This document shows positions 38,430 through 46,639 of a stretch of DNA of 64,000 nucleotides, piece after piece (the first letter of the stretch is position 1; each line of letters opens with the position of its first letter). Location: contig NZ_VFNU01000001.1 in assembly GCF_006715725.1 (NCBI RefSeq), forward strand, positions 3,472,001 to 3,536,000, in the 5' to 3' direction. This DNA is from Nocardioides sp. SLBN-35 (GTDB lineage Bacteria > Actinomycetota > Actinomycetes > Propionibacteriales > Nocardioidaceae). Under the pieces are notes generated by a model that saw only the letters and a program-made list of their open reading frames with translations, was not told where the DNA came from and did not search any database. The position numbers were made by a program, and so were the translations under genes.

Positions 38430-40427
38430 ATGACCTCCGACCCGGACGTCCCCGATCCGGACTTCTCGCTCGACCACGTCCGCCGCGAGGGGTTGATGGC
38501 CAGCCCCGGCACGGAGCTGGTGACCCATGACGGCGCCGGCCGGGTCGAGCTGTCGTTCAACGTCGAGGACGCCGGCGGCGCCCCGCCCACGCAGCGCAGC
38601 GTGCGGGTGCCGCCCGGCGTGACGGTCTTCGACTCCGCGTCCTGGAACGGCATCGCCATCGACTCCACCTGCGGTGGCCACGGCACCTGCCACAAGTGCA
38701 AGGTGCGCGTCACCTCGGTGGTTGAGGAGGTCGCGCAGCGACCGTCTCGAAACCCCACGCCCGTCTCGCGCCACGACGTGCGCACGTTCACCCGCGACCA
38801 GCTGGACGCGGGGTGGCGGCTGGCCTGCCTGGTGCAGGCAACGCGCGACCTGAAGGTCGACGTACCGCCGCTCACCACGCGTCCGAAGGCCGCGACCGTG
38901 GGCGTCGGGCGCCAGGTGATCCTGCGCCCGGCGGTGCAGAAGCGGTACGTCGAGCTGGCCGAGCCGGACCTGTCCGACCAGCGCACCGACCTCGACCGGC
39001 TGCTGGCGGCGATCGACGACCTCGCCCCACAGCCCGACCTGCACGCCCTGCGCCGACTCCCCCACGTGCTCCGCGCGGCGGACTGGAAGGTCACCGCGGT
39101 CGTCGTCGACGAGGTCCTCGTCGACGTCGAGCCCGGCGACACGACGGGGCAGCGCTACGCGATCGCGTTCGACCTCGGCACGACCACCGTGGTGGCGACA
39201 CTGCTCGACGTCGCCCTCGGCACGCCGGTCGGCGTGGCGTCCATGCTCAACAAGCAGCAGCCGTACGGCGGCGACGTGATCACCCGGATCAGCGCCACGA
39301 TGCTGGATCCGAAGACCCTGCCCCGACTGCAGCAGGCGGCGGCCACGACGCTCGCGGAGCTGGCCGCGCAGGTCTGCCGCGAGGGTGGCGTCGACCCGCG
39401 GCAGGTCTACGAGGTCGCGATCGCCGGCAACGCCACCATGACCGCGCTCGTGCTCGGCATCGCCCCCGAGCCGCTCGGCGTCGCGCCGTTCGTGATGGCC
39501 ACCGCCCAGCCCCCGACCGTGCTGGCCAGCGACGTCGGGCTCGACGTCCACCCCCGGGCTCGGGCGGTCTTCTTCCCGGCTCTGGGCGCCTATGTCGGCG
39601 GCGACATCGTGGCCGGGATGCTCGCGACCGGCATGGACCGCGACAAGCGGACCCGGCTGTTCATCGACGTCGGCACCAACTGCGAGCTGGTCGTGAGCGA
39701 CGGGGACCGGATCCTGTCGACCGCGGCACCGGCGGGCCCGGCGTTCGAGGGCGGCGCGATCAGGTGTGGCATGCGCGCCGCCGACGGCGCGATCGAGGTG
39801 ATCAAGCTCGGCGCCACGCCCGAGGACGCCGTCCAGCTGGGCGTGATCGGCGACGTCGAGCCGAAGGGCCTGTGCGGCTCGGGGCTCGTCGACGCCGTGG
39901 CCGAGCTGGTGCGGGTCGGGCTGCTCGACGCCTCGGGACGGTTCGTGCCGGACGAGCAGGCGCCGGAGGTCGCGCCGGCGCTGGCCGACCGGCTGACCAG
40001 GATCGGCGAGGAGCGGGTCTTCGTGCTGCACCGTCCCCACGCGGACGCCGTACCCGAGGAGTGCGTGGTGCTCTCGCAGCGCGACGTGCGCGAGCTCCAG
40101 TTCGCGAAGGCGGCGATCTCCACCGGCTGGACGCTGCTGCTCGAGGAGCTCGGGCTGGAGCACCGCGACGTCCAGCAGGTGCTGATGGCGGGCTCGTTCG
40201 GCAGCTACATCTCCCCCGCCTCCGCGGTCCGGATCGGGCTGGTCCCGAAGCTGCCCGTGCTGCGCATCGTCTCGGCCGGCAACGTGGCCGGCGAGGGCGC
40301 GAAGATGGCACTGCTGTCCGTGCGCGAACGGGCCGGTGCGGCGGCACTGCTGCAGGAGGTGACCTATGTCGAGCTCTCGGACCGCCCCGACTTCAACGAC
40401 CGGTTCGTCGACCAGCTCGCCTTCTGA
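38430..40427 (+). CDS. ferredoxin-ASKHA reductive activator of corrinoid proteins (RACo-like)
   Basis: A 665-residue protein. A 2Fe-2S ferredoxin domain has Cys81, Cys87, Cys90 (STCGGHGTCHKCKV) and probable Cys133 (RLACLV); a linker is followed by an ASKHA-fold domain from about residue 240 (FDLGTTTVVATLLDV, FIDVGTNCELVV, KGLCGSGLVDAVAEL, LMAGSFGSYISP). Such proteins use ATP to drive reduction of inactive Co(II) corrinoid to Co(I). It follows the methyltransferase gene by 7 bp. Residues about 96-109, between the third and fourth Cys, are encoded by a palindromic repeat sequence in frame (38717-38754), an unusual insertion site. Its end overlaps the DUF1638 gene by 62 bp. Confidence 0.9.
   Translation: MTSDPDVPDPDFSLDHVRREGLMASPGTELVTHDGAGRVELSFNVEDAGGAPPTQRSVRVPPGVTVFDSASWNGIAIDSTCGGHGTCHKCKVRVTSVVEEVAQRPSRNPTPVSRHDVRTFTRDQLDAGWRLACLVQATRDLKVDVPPLTTRPKAATVGVGRQVILRPAVQKRYVELAEPDLSDQRTDLDRLLAAIDDLAPQPDLHALRRLPHVLRAADWKVTAVVVDEVLVDVEPGDTTGQRYAIAFDLGTTTVVATLLDVALGTPVGVASMLNKQQPYGGDVITRISATMLDPKTLPRLQQAAATTLAELAAQVCREGGVDPRQVYEVAIAGNATMTALVLGIAPEPLGVAPFVMATAQPPTVLASDVGLDVHPRARAVFFPALGAYVGGDIVAGMLATGMDRDKRTRLFIDVGTNCELVVSDGDRILSTAAPAGPAFEGGAIRCGMRAADGAIEVIKLGATPEDAVQLGVIGDVEPKGLCGSGLVDAVAELVRVGLLDASGRFVPDEQAPEVAPALADRLTRIGEERVFVLHRPHADAVPEECVVLSQRDVRELQFAKAAISTGWTLLLEELGLEHRDVQQVLMAGSFGSYISPASAVRIGLVPKLPVLRIVSAGNVAGEGAKMALLSVRERAGAAALLQEVTYVELSDRPDFNDRFVDQLAF
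38717..38754. repeat. REP-like palindromic repeat inside the activator gene
   Basis: The segment begins GGTGGTTGAGG, holds the perfect stem GGTCGC-GCA-GCGACC, and ends CTCGAAACC, so both ends match the start and the CCTCGAAACC part of the 133-bp elements near 14459 and 15016. It keeps the reading frame open and encodes about 13 extra residues in the ferredoxin domain. Confidence 0.65.
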
Positions 40428-41040
40428 GCCCGCCGGCCTGGACCTGATCGCCTGCGGGGCGCTCGCCCAGCCCGCGGCCGAGATCGCCGCGCGCCGCGGC
40501 TGGCCGGTCACCGTCCACCCGCTCCCCCCGCTGCTGCACAACCAGCCGCAGCTGATCGCCGGCGAGGTCCGGCCCTTGGCCGAGCGGCTGCTCGCGGCCG
40601 GGCACCGGGTCGCGATCGGGTACGCCGACTGCGGCACCTACGGCGCGCTCGACGCCGTGTGCGCCGAGCTCGGCATCGAGCGGCTGCCCGGGCTGCACTG
40701 CTACGACGTGATCGCGGGACCGGAGCGGCTGGCGCGGCTCTTCGAGGACCAGCCCGGCACCTACGTCCTGACCGACTTCCTGGTCCGCTCCTTCGCCCGC
40801 ACCGTCGTGCGCGAGCTCGGCCTGGACCGCTACCCCGACCTGCGCGGCGACTACTTCGGCGCCTACACCCGGGTCGTGTGGCTCGCCGAGCAGCCGGACG
40901 ACGAGCTCAGGCGGCTGGCCGAGGACGCTGCGGCGACCATCGGCCTGCCGCTCACCGTCGTCGAGGCCGGTCAGGCCGGCCTGGAGACTGCCCTGGCCCG
41001 CCTCGTGCTGCGAAGCGGCGCCGGTAGCGACCGGGCGTGA
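40366..41040 (+). CDS. DUF1638 family protein
   Basis: A 224-residue protein of unknown function. The conserved part starts near residue 25 (GLDLIACGAL) and holds Cys in IACGAL, YADCGTYGAL and LHCYDV, then LTDFLVRSF and GDYFGAYTRVVWL, which fit DUF1638. Members are often near MttB-type methyltransferases and corrinoid proteins, so a role in methyl transfer or corrinoid handling is possible, but none is shown. The ATG at 40366 makes a 62-bp overlap with the activator gene; the first 25 residues are Ser/Thr/Pro-rich and may not be translated if a later non-ATG start is used. Its last 89 bp overlap the convergent GlxA-type regulator. Confidence 0.72.
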   Translation: MSSSRTAPTSTTGSSTSSPSEPAGLDLIACGALAQPAAEIAARRGWPVTVHPLPPLLHNQPQLIAGEVRPLAERLLAAGHRVAIGYADCGTYGALDAVCAELGIERLPGLHCYDVIAGPERLARLFEDQPGTYVLTDFLVRSFARTVVRELGLDRYPDLRGDYFGAYTRVVWLAEQPDDELRRLAEDAAATIGLPLTVVEAGQAGLETALARLVLRSGAGSDRA

Positions 41041-41947
41041 TCCCGACGTCGGAGATGAAGCTCGCCCGGAAGGTCGCCGGGGAGTAGTAGCCGGCGTCGT
41101 GGCCGATCCGGTCGAGCGGCAGGTCGGTCGTCTCGAGCAGGCGCTTGGCGATCGCGATCCGCTCGGCGGCCACCCAGCGCATGGGCGTGGTCCCGATGTC
41201 GCGCTGGAAGCGCCGGGCGAGGGTACGAGGTGATGCCGCGGCCGCGCCGGCGAGCCGCTCGAGGGTGATGTCGTCGTGCAGGTGGGCGTGCAGCCAGGCC
41301 CGGAGGTCGTCGAGCCAGTGCGCCTGCTCGGTCAGCGGGTCCGCGGCGACGTACTGCGCCTGGTCGCCGTCACGGTGCGCGGCGATCACGAGGTTGCGCG
41401 CGATCGTGTTCGCGGCCTGCTGGCCGTGGTCGGTGCGGATCAGGTGGAGGCAGAGGTCGAGCCCGGCCGCCGAGCCGGCGCTGGTGAGCACTCCGTCGTC
41501 GACGTAGATCGCGCGGGCGTCCACGTCGATCGCCGGGTAGCGGCGCTGGAGGAGGTCGGCCCAGCGCCAGTGCGTCGTGGCCCGGCGGCCGTCGAGGATG
41601 CCCGCCTCCGCCAGCGCGAAGGCGCCGGTGCACAGCGAGACCATGCGTACGTCGGCGGCCGCGGCCCGGCGCAGCGCACCCACCAGCGCCGGGTTCGCCG
41701 GCTCGTCCGGGCGGATCGCCGGGACCAGGACGGTGTCGGCCTCGTCGAGCGCGGCGAGCGGCCGGTGCGGCACCAGCCGGGAGCCGCCGTGGACCCGCAC
41801 GCCCCTCAGGTCGCCGTACAGCGTGACGTCGTAGAGCGGGCTCGCCTCACGGTCCCAGTCGTAGCCCAGCGCCTCGAGCGGCATGCCGATCTCGAAGAGC
41901 GTCATGCCCTCCACGATCGGGACCGCGATCGACGGCTGCGATGGCAT
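40952..41947 (-). CDS. GlxA-family (DJ-1/AraC) transcriptional regulator
   Basis: A 331-residue regulator: an N-terminal DJ-1/PfpI-like domain (IAVPIVEGMTLFEIGMPLEAL, VSLCTGAFALAEAGILDGRRAT) and a C-terminal AraC helix-turn-helix pair (ITLERLAGAAAASPRTLARRF, LDRIGHDAGYYSPATFRASF). This architecture is shared with GbdR and CdhR, which sense betaine, dimethylglycine or carnitine in Pseudomonas, so a link to the surrounding betaine genes is plausible, but FtrA-type relatives have other roles. The C-terminal tail is Arg/Pro-rich and overlaps the DUF1638 gene for 89 bp tail to tail. Confidence 0.83.
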   Translation of the reverse strand: MPSQPSIAVPIVEGMTLFEIGMPLEALGYDWDREASPLYDVTLYGDLRGVRVHGGSRLVPHRPLAALDEADTVLVPAIRPDEPANPALVGALRRAAAADVRMVSLCTGAFALAEAGILDGRRATTHWRWADLLQRRYPAIDVDARAIYVDDGVLTSAGSAAGLDLCLHLIRTDHGQQAANTIARNLVIAAHRDGDQAQYVAADPLTEQAHWLDDLRAWLHAHLHDDITLERLAGAAAASPRTLARRFQRDIGTTPMRWVAAERIAIAKRLLETTDLPLDRIGHDAGYYSPATFRASFISDVGITPGRYRRRFAARGGPGQSPGRPDRPRRR

Positions 41948-41981
41948 GGCAAGAAACTAGCATTTGTTGTCGATCTTGCCA
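41947..41981. promoter_or_regulatory. weak inverted repeat upstream of GlxA-type regulator
   Basis: TGGCAAG at 41947-41953 and CTTGCCA at 41975-41981 are exact complements with 21 bases between, starting at the regulator's own start codon. The spacer is AT-rich for this genome and may hold a promoter. The repeat could be an autoregulatory site. Confidence 0.35.
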
Positions 41982-42017
41982 CTACTCGCGAACGCTCGGC
42001 AGGCGGAGGGTTGAGGC

Positions 42018-42281
42018 ATGACCACCTACCGGAACCTCACCACCACCGCCCTTCGATCCGCATGGCGGGTCGTGCGCGAGATCGCCCACGGCATCGACGC
42101 GGGCGCACTGGTCGCTCACGGTCGCCCCGTGCCGCCGGACCACCCCGCGCGCCAGCGTCGGCTCGACCACGAGGAGGTCGAGCGCCGTCTCGCCGAGCTC
42201 TACCCGAGGACTCAGCCGTCGAGCCGCGCCAGCCAGTCCCGGCGCCACGCCTCGGTCTCGGCAACCTGGTTGAAGGTGTAG
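42018..42281 (+). CDS. possible small protein, unknown
   Basis: An 87-codon frame with ATG and a fair RBS (GGAGGG eight bases before). Residues 1-about 65 look protein-like (TALRSAWRVVREIAHGIDAG, then DHEEVERRLAELYP, an amphipathic helix). The last 23 codons are antisense to the end of the MetF-like gene, which starts at 42212 on the other strand, so a real protein would have a convergent overlap of 70 bp. I do not recognise a family. It may be the only gene in an otherwise empty 264-bp stretch between regulator and reductase. Confidence 0.35.
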   Translation: MTTYRNLTTTALRSAWRVVREIAHGIDAGALVAHGRPVPPDHPARQRRLDHEEVERRLAELYPRTQPSSRASQSRRHASVSATWLKV

Positions 42282-43054
42282 ACGTGCAGCCCGGCAACGC
42301 GCATCAGCGGGTCGCCCAGGGTCGGCGCACAGCGCTCCACGAACGACTCCCCGGTGAACCCGCCGGGGGCGACCAGGCGGGTCATCAGGCCCTTCTGCTT
42401 GGCCAGGAACCGGGTCGAGTCGCCGACGCCGATCTTGGTCGCCATGCCCAGCAGCTTGGTCCGCTCGACCGGGCCCGGGACACCGAGCAGGAGAGGCAGG
42501 TCGATGCCGCGACGCCGTACGCGTTGCAGCCAGTCCTTGATCACCGCCGGGTCGAAGGTGAGGTTGCTGACGATGTACGTCGCATGCTTGCGCTTGTCCC
42601 ACATCGACTGCACGGTCAGGTCGTCGTGGATCTTCGGGTGGCTCTCGGGATAGCCGGTCACGCCGATCTGCGCGAACGGGCTGCCGATCGCGGTCAGGTC
42701 CTCCAACAGCGAGACCGCGTCGTGGTAGTCGCCGACCGGGTCGGCGTCGCCGCCGGGCACGAAGACGTTGGTGATCCCGGCCTCGGCCAGCCGCGCGGCG
42801 AGCTCCACCAGCTCGGCGCGACCGCTCACCATCCGCGCCGCCAGGTGCGGGACGACGGTGTAGCCGGCGGCGGCCAGGCGCTCCGCGGTGCCGACGGTGC
42901 GCTCGAGCCCCATCGACGGCGAGGCGGTGACCGTCAACGGGACCTCGGTCGGGACGGCCTCGAGGACCTTGGCCTCGATCGTCGCGGTCGGGAGGATCTC
43001 GTAGCGCGCACTTGCGAGCAGCCGGCGGACCGTGGCCCGGTCGTGGGTGCGCAT
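42212..43054 (-). CDS. methylenetetrahydrofolate reductase-like protein
   Basis: A 280-residue TIM-barrel protein with the look of MetF: EAVPTEVPLTVTASPSMGL early, VFVPGGDADPVGDY, IGVTGYPESHPKI (the family Y-P-E-x-H-P motif) and late KIGVGDSTRFLAKQKG. MetF catalyses methylene-THF/methyl-THF interconversion with FAD. Here it overlaps the BCCT betaine carrier by ATGA, so it may run in the oxidising direction on methyl-THF made from betaine. It is more divergent than housekeeping MetF, which supports a dedicated catabolic role. That direction is inference. Confidence 0.75.
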   Translation of the reverse strand: MRTHDRATVRRLLASARYEILPTATIEAKVLEAVPTEVPLTVTASPSMGLERTVGTAERLAAAGYTVVPHLAARMVSGRAELVELAARLAEAGITNVFVPGGDADPVGDYHDAVSLLEDLTAIGSPFAQIGVTGYPESHPKIHDDLTVQSMWDKRKHATYIVSNLTFDPAVIKDWLQRVRRRGIDLPLLLGVPGPVERTKLLGMATKIGVGDSTRFLAKQKGLMTRLVAPGGFTGESFVERCAPTLGDPLMRVAGLHVYTFNQVAETEAWRRDWLARLDG

Positions 43055-44775
43055 CACGGGACCTCGTCGTCCTCGCGGGCGGCCTCGGGCGCGATGTCGG
43101 CGCCCAGGCTGGCGAGGGCGACGTTCTGGTGGTCGATGAGGTCGTACTTCTGCGCGTGCAGGACGGCGCGGCGTACGCGCGGAGGCAGCGTGGACTCGTA
43201 GGGCTCGGCCCGCAACGACTTCACCAGCGACACGCACATCGCGACGATGATCAGCATGAACGGCCCGGCGACGATGATCACGAGCGTCTGCAGGGCGCTC
43301 AGTCCGCCGGACCACAGCAGGATCGAGGCCACAGCCCCCTGGGCGACGCCCCAGAAGACGACCAGCCATCGCATCGGCTCCTCCTTGCCGTGCTGGCTCA
43401 GCATGCCCATCACGATCGAGGCGGAGTCCGCGCCGGTGATGAAGAAGATCGCGATGAGGAACACGGCCAGGACCACGGTCACCGACGCGATCGGATACTC
43501 GCGCAGGGTCGTGAACAGCGCGCTCTCGCTGCCCTCCTTCGCGAGCACCGCCCCCAGGTCGTCGGCACCGCTCAGCTGTACGTCGAAGGCGGACCCGGCC
43601 ATGATCGAGAACCACACGAACGAGACCAGGCTCGGGACCGCGATCACGTAGATCACGAACTCGCGGATCGTGCGGCCCTTGGAGATCCGGGCGATGAACA
43701 TGCCGACGAAGGGCGTCCAGGACACCCACCAGGCCCAGTAGAAGATCGTCCAGCCGCTGATGAACGCGTCGCCGCCGAAGGCGCCGGTGCGGAAGGACAT
43801 CGCCGGCAGGTGGGTGAGGTAGCCGCCGAGCGACTCGGTGAACGTGCTCAGGATGAACACGGTCGGGCCGACGACGAAGAGGAAGAACACCAGCAGCACG
43901 GCGGCGACCGCGTTGGCGTTGGAGAGGATCTGCACGCCCTTGTCGACACCGCTCACCGCGGACAGCACGAAGCATGCCGTGAGCACCGCGATGACGCCGA
44001 CGGTGAGCCACTTGGACTCCCCCGAGCCGAACACGTCGTCGAGCCCGCCGGTGATCTGCAGGGCGCCGAGGCCGAGCGAGGTCGCCGAGCCGAAGAGGGT
44101 CGCGAAGATGGCGATCACGTCGATCGCCTTGCCCGGTCCCTCGGTCGCCCGGCGCCCCAGCAGTGGGCCGAACGCCCCGGACACCAGGTTGCCCGCGCCC
44201 TTGCGGTAGGCGAAGTAGCCGATCGCGAGCCCGATGACGGCGTACATCGACCACGGGTGCAGGCCCCAGTGGAAGAACGCGTACTCCATCGACGTACGGG
44301 CCGCCTCGGGGGTGCCCGCCTCGGCCCGGCCCGGCGGGGTGCTGCCGGGGTCGGTCGACGTGAGGTAGGTCAGCGGCTCGGCGACGCCCCAGAACATCAG
44401 GCCGATCCCCATCCCGGTGGCGAACATCATCGACACCCAGGAGAAGGTCGAGAACTCGGGGGTCGAGTCGTCGGGACCGAGCCTGATGTTGCCGTAGCGC
44501 GTCACCGCGAGATAGCAGGACAGGATGAGGAACCCGGCGCTGACGAGCACGAACATCCAGCCGAAGTTCCCGGTGACCCAGGCCAGCGTCTTGCTCGTGC
44601 TGGTGGTCATCGAGTCCGAGTCGACGGCACCCCACAGCAGGAAGGCGAGGACGAGGGCCGCGGCCACACCGAAGGTGACCCGGTCCAGCGGGACCGGCGC
44701 CCCACCCGCGTGGCCCGGCTGGCCCGGCTGCTCGTCCCCGGGCCCCGTCGACTTCTCTAGCGTCACCTCGGCCAT
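43054..44775 (-). CDS. BCCT-family betaine/choline/carnitine transporter
   Basis: A 573-residue carrier with twelve membrane segments. The family signature is clear: FATGMGIGLMFWGVAEPLTY in the third helix and WTIFYWAWWVSWTPFVGMFI followed by ARISKGRTIREF, whose Trp residues make the trimethylammonium site. GMGIG suggests Na+-coupled betaine transport of the BetP type. It is co-transcribed with the MetF-like gene, which links uptake to catabolism rather than only to osmoprotection. Its promoter has a perfect GTTGCG-N5-CGCAAC repeat like sites near the other betaine genes. Confidence 0.92.
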   Translation of the reverse strand: MAEVTLEKSTGPGDEQPGQPGHAGGAPVPLDRVTFGVAAALVLAFLLWGAVDSDSMTTSTSKTLAWVTGNFGWMFVLVSAGFLILSCYLAVTRYGNIRLGPDDSTPEFSTFSWVSMMFATGMGIGLMFWGVAEPLTYLTSTDPGSTPPGRAEAGTPEAARTSMEYAFFHWGLHPWSMYAVIGLAIGYFAYRKGAGNLVSGAFGPLLGRRATEGPGKAIDVIAIFATLFGSATSLGLGALQITGGLDDVFGSGESKWLTVGVIAVLTACFVLSAVSGVDKGVQILSNANAVAAVLLVFFLFVVGPTVFILSTFTESLGGYLTHLPAMSFRTGAFGGDAFISGWTIFYWAWWVSWTPFVGMFIARISKGRTIREFVIYVIAVPSLVSFVWFSIMAGSAFDVQLSGADDLGAVLAKEGSESALFTTLREYPIASVTVVLAVFLIAIFFITGADSASIVMGMLSQHGKEEPMRWLVVFWGVAQGAVASILLWSGGLSALQTLVIIVAGPFMLIIVAMCVSLVKSLRAEPYESTLPPRVRRAVLHAQKYDLIDHQNVALASLGADIAPEAAREDDEVP

Positions 44776-44803
44776 GTCCGCGTCCTCCCGGGAGGCAACC
44801 CGC

Positions 44804-44839
44804 GTTGCGCTATTCGCAACTCACTTCAGATAGCGCAAC
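44804..44839. promoter_or_regulatory. GTTGCG operators before BCCT carrier
   Basis: GTTGCG-CTATT-CGCAAC (44804-44820) is a perfect 6-5-6 inverted repeat. GATAGCGCAAC at 44829-44839 repeats the half-site GTTGCGCTATC in reverse. They lie 29-64 bp before the BCCT start and share GTTGCG(C)TAT with sites before betB and dimethylglycine dehydrogenase. Confidence 0.6.
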
Positions 44840-44887
44840 CACCATGCGCCGGTGGCACGTCTCTCGTCAAGCATCTGCTGTCGCGGC

Positions 44888-45352
44888 TCAGCGCACGCCC
44901 CACGAGTAGGTCTGCTTGACCAGCTTGAGATAGAGCAGGGTCTCGGTGCTCAGCACGCCGGGAAGCGGGCGGATCCGCCGGGAGATGATCTCGAGCAGGT
45001 GCTCGTCGCTCTCCGCGACCACCTCCGCGAGCAGGTCGAAGGAGCCGGCCGTGATCACGACGTAGTCGACGTCCTTCAGCTCCGCGAGGGCCTCGGCGAT
45101 CGGCTCGAGCTCGCCGGTGGCGCGGATCCCGATCATCGCTTGGCGGGCGAAGCCGATCTCGGTGGGATCGGTGACCGCGACAACCTGCATCACCCCGCTC
45201 TCGACGAGCCGCTGGACCCGCTGGCGCACCGCCGCCTCGGACAGGCCGACGGCCTTGCCGATAGCGGCGTACGAGCGCCGTCCGTCCTCCTGGAGCTCGG
45301 CGATGATCGCCTTCGAGACGTCATCGAGGGGCGGCGACTTCGGCTTGGACAC
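44888..45352 (-). CDS. Lrp/AsnC-family regulator
   Basis: A 154-residue Lrp/AsnC regulator with GTG start: N-terminal helix-turn-helix (LDDVSKAIIAELQEDGRRSYAAIGKAVGLSEAAVRQRVQRL) and C-terminal RAM ligand domain (QAMIGIRATGELEPIAEAL, VVITAGSFDLLAEV). It is divergent from the polyamine-type ABC operon; paired boxes in that promoter recur before the aminotransferase and aldehyde dehydrogenase, so it likely controls them all. It resembles PuuR-independent Lrp regulators of amine catabolism only by context. Confidence 0.88.
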   Translation of the reverse strand: MSKPKSPPLDDVSKAIIAELQEDGRRSYAAIGKAVGLSEAAVRQRVQRLVESGVMQVVAVTDPTEIGFARQAMIGIRATGELEPIAEALAELKDVDYVVITAGSFDLLAEVVAESDEHLLEIISRRIRPLPGVLSTETLLYLKLVKQTYSWGVR

Positions 45353-45373
45353 GCCTCGATCCTAGGGAAGTGC

Positions 45374-45416
45374 GGATTTCGTTGCAATCACGTAAATCCC
45401 CTTCGGAATCGCTTGT
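45374..45416. promoter_or_regulatory. two Lrp-like boxes in the Lrp/ABC promoter
   Basis: CGGATTTCGTTGC at 45374-45386 and CGGAATCGCTTG at 45405-45416 lie in the 120-bp divergent promoter. The first 13-mer is identical at 51119-51131, and the second differs by one base (on the other strand) at 51085-51096, in the divergent promoter of the aminotransferase and aldehyde dehydrogenase. Lrp-type binding is inferred from position. Confidence 0.6.
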
Positions 45417-45472
45417 CACGTGACCTAGGTCATGCCACGATCGGCACGTTCTGTTCTGGGGAGGTGCAATCA

Positions 45473-46639
45473 GTGGTCCATGCCCGTCTGAGTCGCAGGG
45501 CGGCCCTTCGAGGAGGTGCCGGCGTCCTGCTCGGCGGCGCCAGTCTCGGCGTGCTGCCGCTGTTCGGCACCCCTGACCGCAAGCAGGACCCGGCGTCGTG
45601 CCGGGTCCGCGACCTGTCGTCGTCCGACAAGCGGCTGGTCGTGTCGAACTGGCCCGGCTACATCGACGAGGACGACGGGGACTACACCTCGACGCTCACC
45701 GAGTTCGAGAAGCGCACCGGGATCAAGGTCAGCTACACCGCCGACGTCAACGACAACCTCGAGTTCTTCGCCAAGGTCGTCAACCAGCTCGGCTCGTGCC
45801 AGTCCTCGAAGCGCGACATGTTCGTGCTCACCGACTGGATGGCGGCCCGGATGATCCAGGTCGGCTGGATCCAGCCTCTCGACAAGGCGAAGGTGCCCAA
45901 CGTCCACGCCAACCTGATCGACTCGCTGCAGCACGTCGGCTGGGACCCGGACCGCACCTACTCGGCCCCGTGGCAGAGCGGCCTGACCGGCATCGCCTAC
46001 AACAAGTCGAAGGTCAAGGAGGTGCGCTCCTTCGAGGAGCTGCTCACCCGCTCGGACCTGCGCGGCCGCATCTCGCTGCTCACCGAGATGCGCGACACGA
46101 TGGGCCTGATCATGCTGACCGAGGGCGCCGACCCGGCGAACTTCGACCAGGACGACTGGGACAACGCCATCGACCGGCTGCGCAAGGCCCGCAACGACGG
46201 CCAGGTGCGGGCGTTCACGGGCAACGACTACATCCAGGACCTGTCCGCCGGGAACATCCTGGCCTGCGAGGCCTGGTCCGGTGACGTCGCGGCCGCCGAG
46301 GACGAGAACCTCGTCTTCGTCTCCCCCGAGGAGGGCCAGATGATCTGGTCCGACAACATGCTGGTCCCGAACCTCGCGACCCACCAGGGCAACGCCGAGG
46401 AGTGGGTCAACTACTACTACGAGCCCGAGGTGGCCGCGAAGCTCGCGGCGTACGTCTGGTACATCTGCCCGGTCAAGGGCGCCCAGGAGGCGATGGAGAA
46501 GGTCGATCCGAGCCTCGTTGACAACCAGCTGATCTTCCCGTCCGCCGAGTCGCTGAAGACGATGCACTCGTTCATGGCCCTCGAGGAGTTCCAGATCCGC
46601 GCCTACGAAGGAGATTTCGCCGATGTCATTGGCGGCTGA
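45473..46639 (+). CDS. spermidine/putrescine-type ABC transporter substrate-binding protein (Tat)
   Basis: A 388-residue exported protein. GTG at 45473 has GGGGAGG eight bases upstream. LSRRAALRGGAGVLLGGASLG is a twin-arginine signal. The mature domain fits PotD/PotF: LVVSNWPGYIDED, FEKRTGIKVSYTADVNDN, YSAPWQSGLTGIAYN and VPNLATHQGNAEEWVNYYY. It binds a polyamine or related cation outside the membrane. It is first in the four-gene transporter operon, whose ATPase start lies 17 bp inside its end. Confidence 0.88.
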   Translation: MVHARLSRRAALRGGAGVLLGGASLGVLPLFGTPDRKQDPASCRVRDLSSSDKRLVVSNWPGYIDEDDGDYTSTLTEFEKRTGIKVSYTADVNDNLEFFAKVVNQLGSCQSSKRDMFVLTDWMAARMIQVGWIQPLDKAKVPNVHANLIDSLQHVGWDPDRTYSAPWQSGLTGIAYNKSKVKEVRSFEELLTRSDLRGRISLLTEMRDTMGLIMLTEGADPANFDQDDWDNAIDRLRKARNDGQVRAFTGNDYIQDLSAGNILACEAWSGDVAAAEDENLVFVSPEEGQMIWSDNMLVPNLATHQGNAEEWVNYYYEPEVAAKLAAYVWYICPVKGAQEAMEKVDPSLVDNQLIFPSAESLKTMHSFMALEEFQIRAYEGDFADVIGG

